From Pseudomonadota bacterium (GTDB lineage: Bacteria; Pseudomonadota; Alphaproteobacteria; Rhizobiales; Afifellaceae): DNA of 6,904 bases. The notes beneath the pieces are model-generated. The model searched no databases and was not told the DNA's origin. It saw only the letters and a program-made list of their open reading frames with translations. Shown here in pieces: positions 6,306 through 6,904 of the stretch; position 1 is the first letter of the stretch, and each line of letters starts with the position of its first letter. The stretch covers positions 1 through 6,904 of the forward strand of contig JAEZEK010000086.1 in assembly GCA_023417735.1 (NCBI GenBank), in the 5' to 3' direction. Position numbers and translations under genes: made by a program.

Positions 6306-6699
6306 ATGAACGAAGAAGCCTGCATCCTCATTCTCGAAGCCGACGTGCTCGTCCGCCAGCCGCTCGCTGCCTATCTGCGCGAATGCGGGTACCGCGTGCT
6401 GGAGGCGGCGAGCGCCGACGAGGCGCGCGACTTCTCGCGCGCGGCAGCCGCAGCGTCGATCTGCTCCTCGCCAACCCGGCCGGCTTCGGCGCCGCCGGCT
6501 TCGCGCTCGCCACCTGGGCGCGCGCCGTCTATCCCGAGGTCGACATCGTGCTGGCGGCTCGGTCGAAAAGGCGGCCGCGACCGCCGGCGATCTCTGCGCG
6601 GAAGGCCCGGACAAGGCGGGCGGCCACAGCCACCGGCTGGTGCTCGACCGGATCCGCCGGCTGATGGCAGCCCGCGACCGCAACGGCCACTCGAAATAG
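6306..6699 (+). pseudogene. Frameshifted receiver-domain gene, paralogue of the upstream regulator
   Basis: The ATG at 6306 opens MNEEACILILEADVLVRQPL, matching the LIVEDDVLVR start of the upstream regulator, and stays receiver-like to ADEARDF. Similarity then moves to the next frame (GSRSVDLLLANPAGFGAAGF, ending YPEVDIVLA) near 6434 and to the third frame (GSVEKAAATAGDLC to RLVLDRIRRLMAARDRNGHSK, stop TAG 6697-6699) near 6557. Restoring one C after TTC at about 6434 and one G in the GCGG at 6554-6557 gives one continuous 131-residue protein of normal family size, so two single-base deletions explain the break. The restored protein has Glu-Ala-Asp in place of the acidic pocket and Asn57 (codon 6473-6475) where the phosphoacceptor Asp should be. 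The start lies 6 bases after the previous stop with no clear ribosome binding site. Confidence 0.82.
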
Positions 6700-6748
6700 C
6701 CTGGGAGGTCTTCGCCCCGCCGCGCGCGGGCCACGAGGGGCTGTTGCT

Positions 6749-6777
6749 GGATCGCCGGATCAAGTCCGGCGATGACG
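6749..6777 (-). repeat. REP-like palindromic repeat, copy 1
   Basis: TCGCCGGA (6752-6759) pairs with TCCGGCGA (6765-6772) around the loop TCAAG, an 8-base perfect stem, and TGACG follows. Read on the minus strand it begins CGTCAT and has the CCGGnCTnGAnCCGG core of a common Rhizobiales extragenic repeat. It could also act as a weak terminator for the receiver genes, but has no T-tract. Confidence 0.65.
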
Positions 6778-6882
6778 ACGGAGAGTGGGGCGGGGGTGTT
6801 TCAGAATCGCAACGCCGGCGCTTGAGCGGTCCAACGCTTCGCCTTGCCTTCCGCTGTTGCTCGGCGCCTCCCGTCACCCTGT

Positions 6883-6904
6883 CGTCATGCCCGGGCTCGA
6901 CCCG
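6883..6904 (+). repeat. REP-like palindromic repeat, copy 2 (cut by window end)
   Basis: CGTCATGCCCGGGCTCGACC shares the CGTCAT lead and the CCGGnCT(C/T)GA(C/T)CCGG core with the reverse complement of copy 1. CGGG and CCCG flank a CTCGA loop; the rest of the unit lies past the window. The two copies face each other, about 105 bases apart. Confidence 0.6.

Larger units (their letters stand above)
6700..6904. other. Non-coding right end with REP-like elements
   Basis: The last 205 bases hold no credible gene; the open frame on the minus strand across them is Ser/Pro/Arg-rich and also crosses the pseudogene antisense. The stretch holds two related palindromic units in opposite orientation, listed separately. 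Confidence 0.6.

Noticed and set aside
5730..6734. Long leftward open frame opposite the receiver genes
   Set aside because: Antisense reading of high-GC coding DNA; no family resemblance, while the sense strand carries clear receiver motifs.

Overview
The window looks like ordinary chromosomal DNA from a high-GC alphaproteobacterium, most likely of the Rhizobiales/Hyphomicrobiales (Methylobacterium- or Bradyrhizobium-like). The grounds are the strong G/C bias at third codon positions, a Usg-family gene (a family I know only from alphaproteobacteria), map and radC side by side, a single-domain receiver pair of a type common in that order, and REP-like palindromes at the right edge. The genus cannot be fixed from the sequence alone.

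Layout, left to right. At 1-108 (+) is the last 35 codons of a gene entering from the left, probably a membrane protein. It converges on a class I/II PLP aminotransferase (123-1310, -). A 335-base divergent spacer follows, with candidate promoters for both sides and a local A+T-rich patch. Next come a Usg-family gene (1646-1927, +) and a membrane-anchored monohaem cytochrome c (1999-2412, +). The cytochrome converges, with only 7 bases between stop codons, on a map-radC pair read leftwards (3956-2420, the two genes overlapping by 14 bases). Diverging from map is a short CinA/MoaB-type protein (4119-4853, +), then xanthine phosphoribosyltransferase gpt (4979-5479, +). The spacer 5480-5909 has no sure gene but holds an A+T-rich patch and a 54-codon leftward ORF with a good ribosome binding site. 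Then come a single-domain response regulator (5910-6299, +) and, 6 bases downstream, a second receiver gene broken by two single-base deletions (6306-6699, +). The right end (6700-6904) carries two related palindromic elements in opposite orientation.

Functionally this is a set of independent housekeeping and accessory genes rather than a single pathway: amino acid transamination, N-terminal methionine removal, purine salvage, a periplasm-facing electron carrier and a two-component receiver. I found no defence system, CRISPR array, integrase, transposase, rRNA or tRNA, and nothing I would call a new system. The points most worth following are the decayed receiver with its lost phosphoacceptor, the small ORF at 5510-5674, the His-rich cytochrome and the REP-like repeats.
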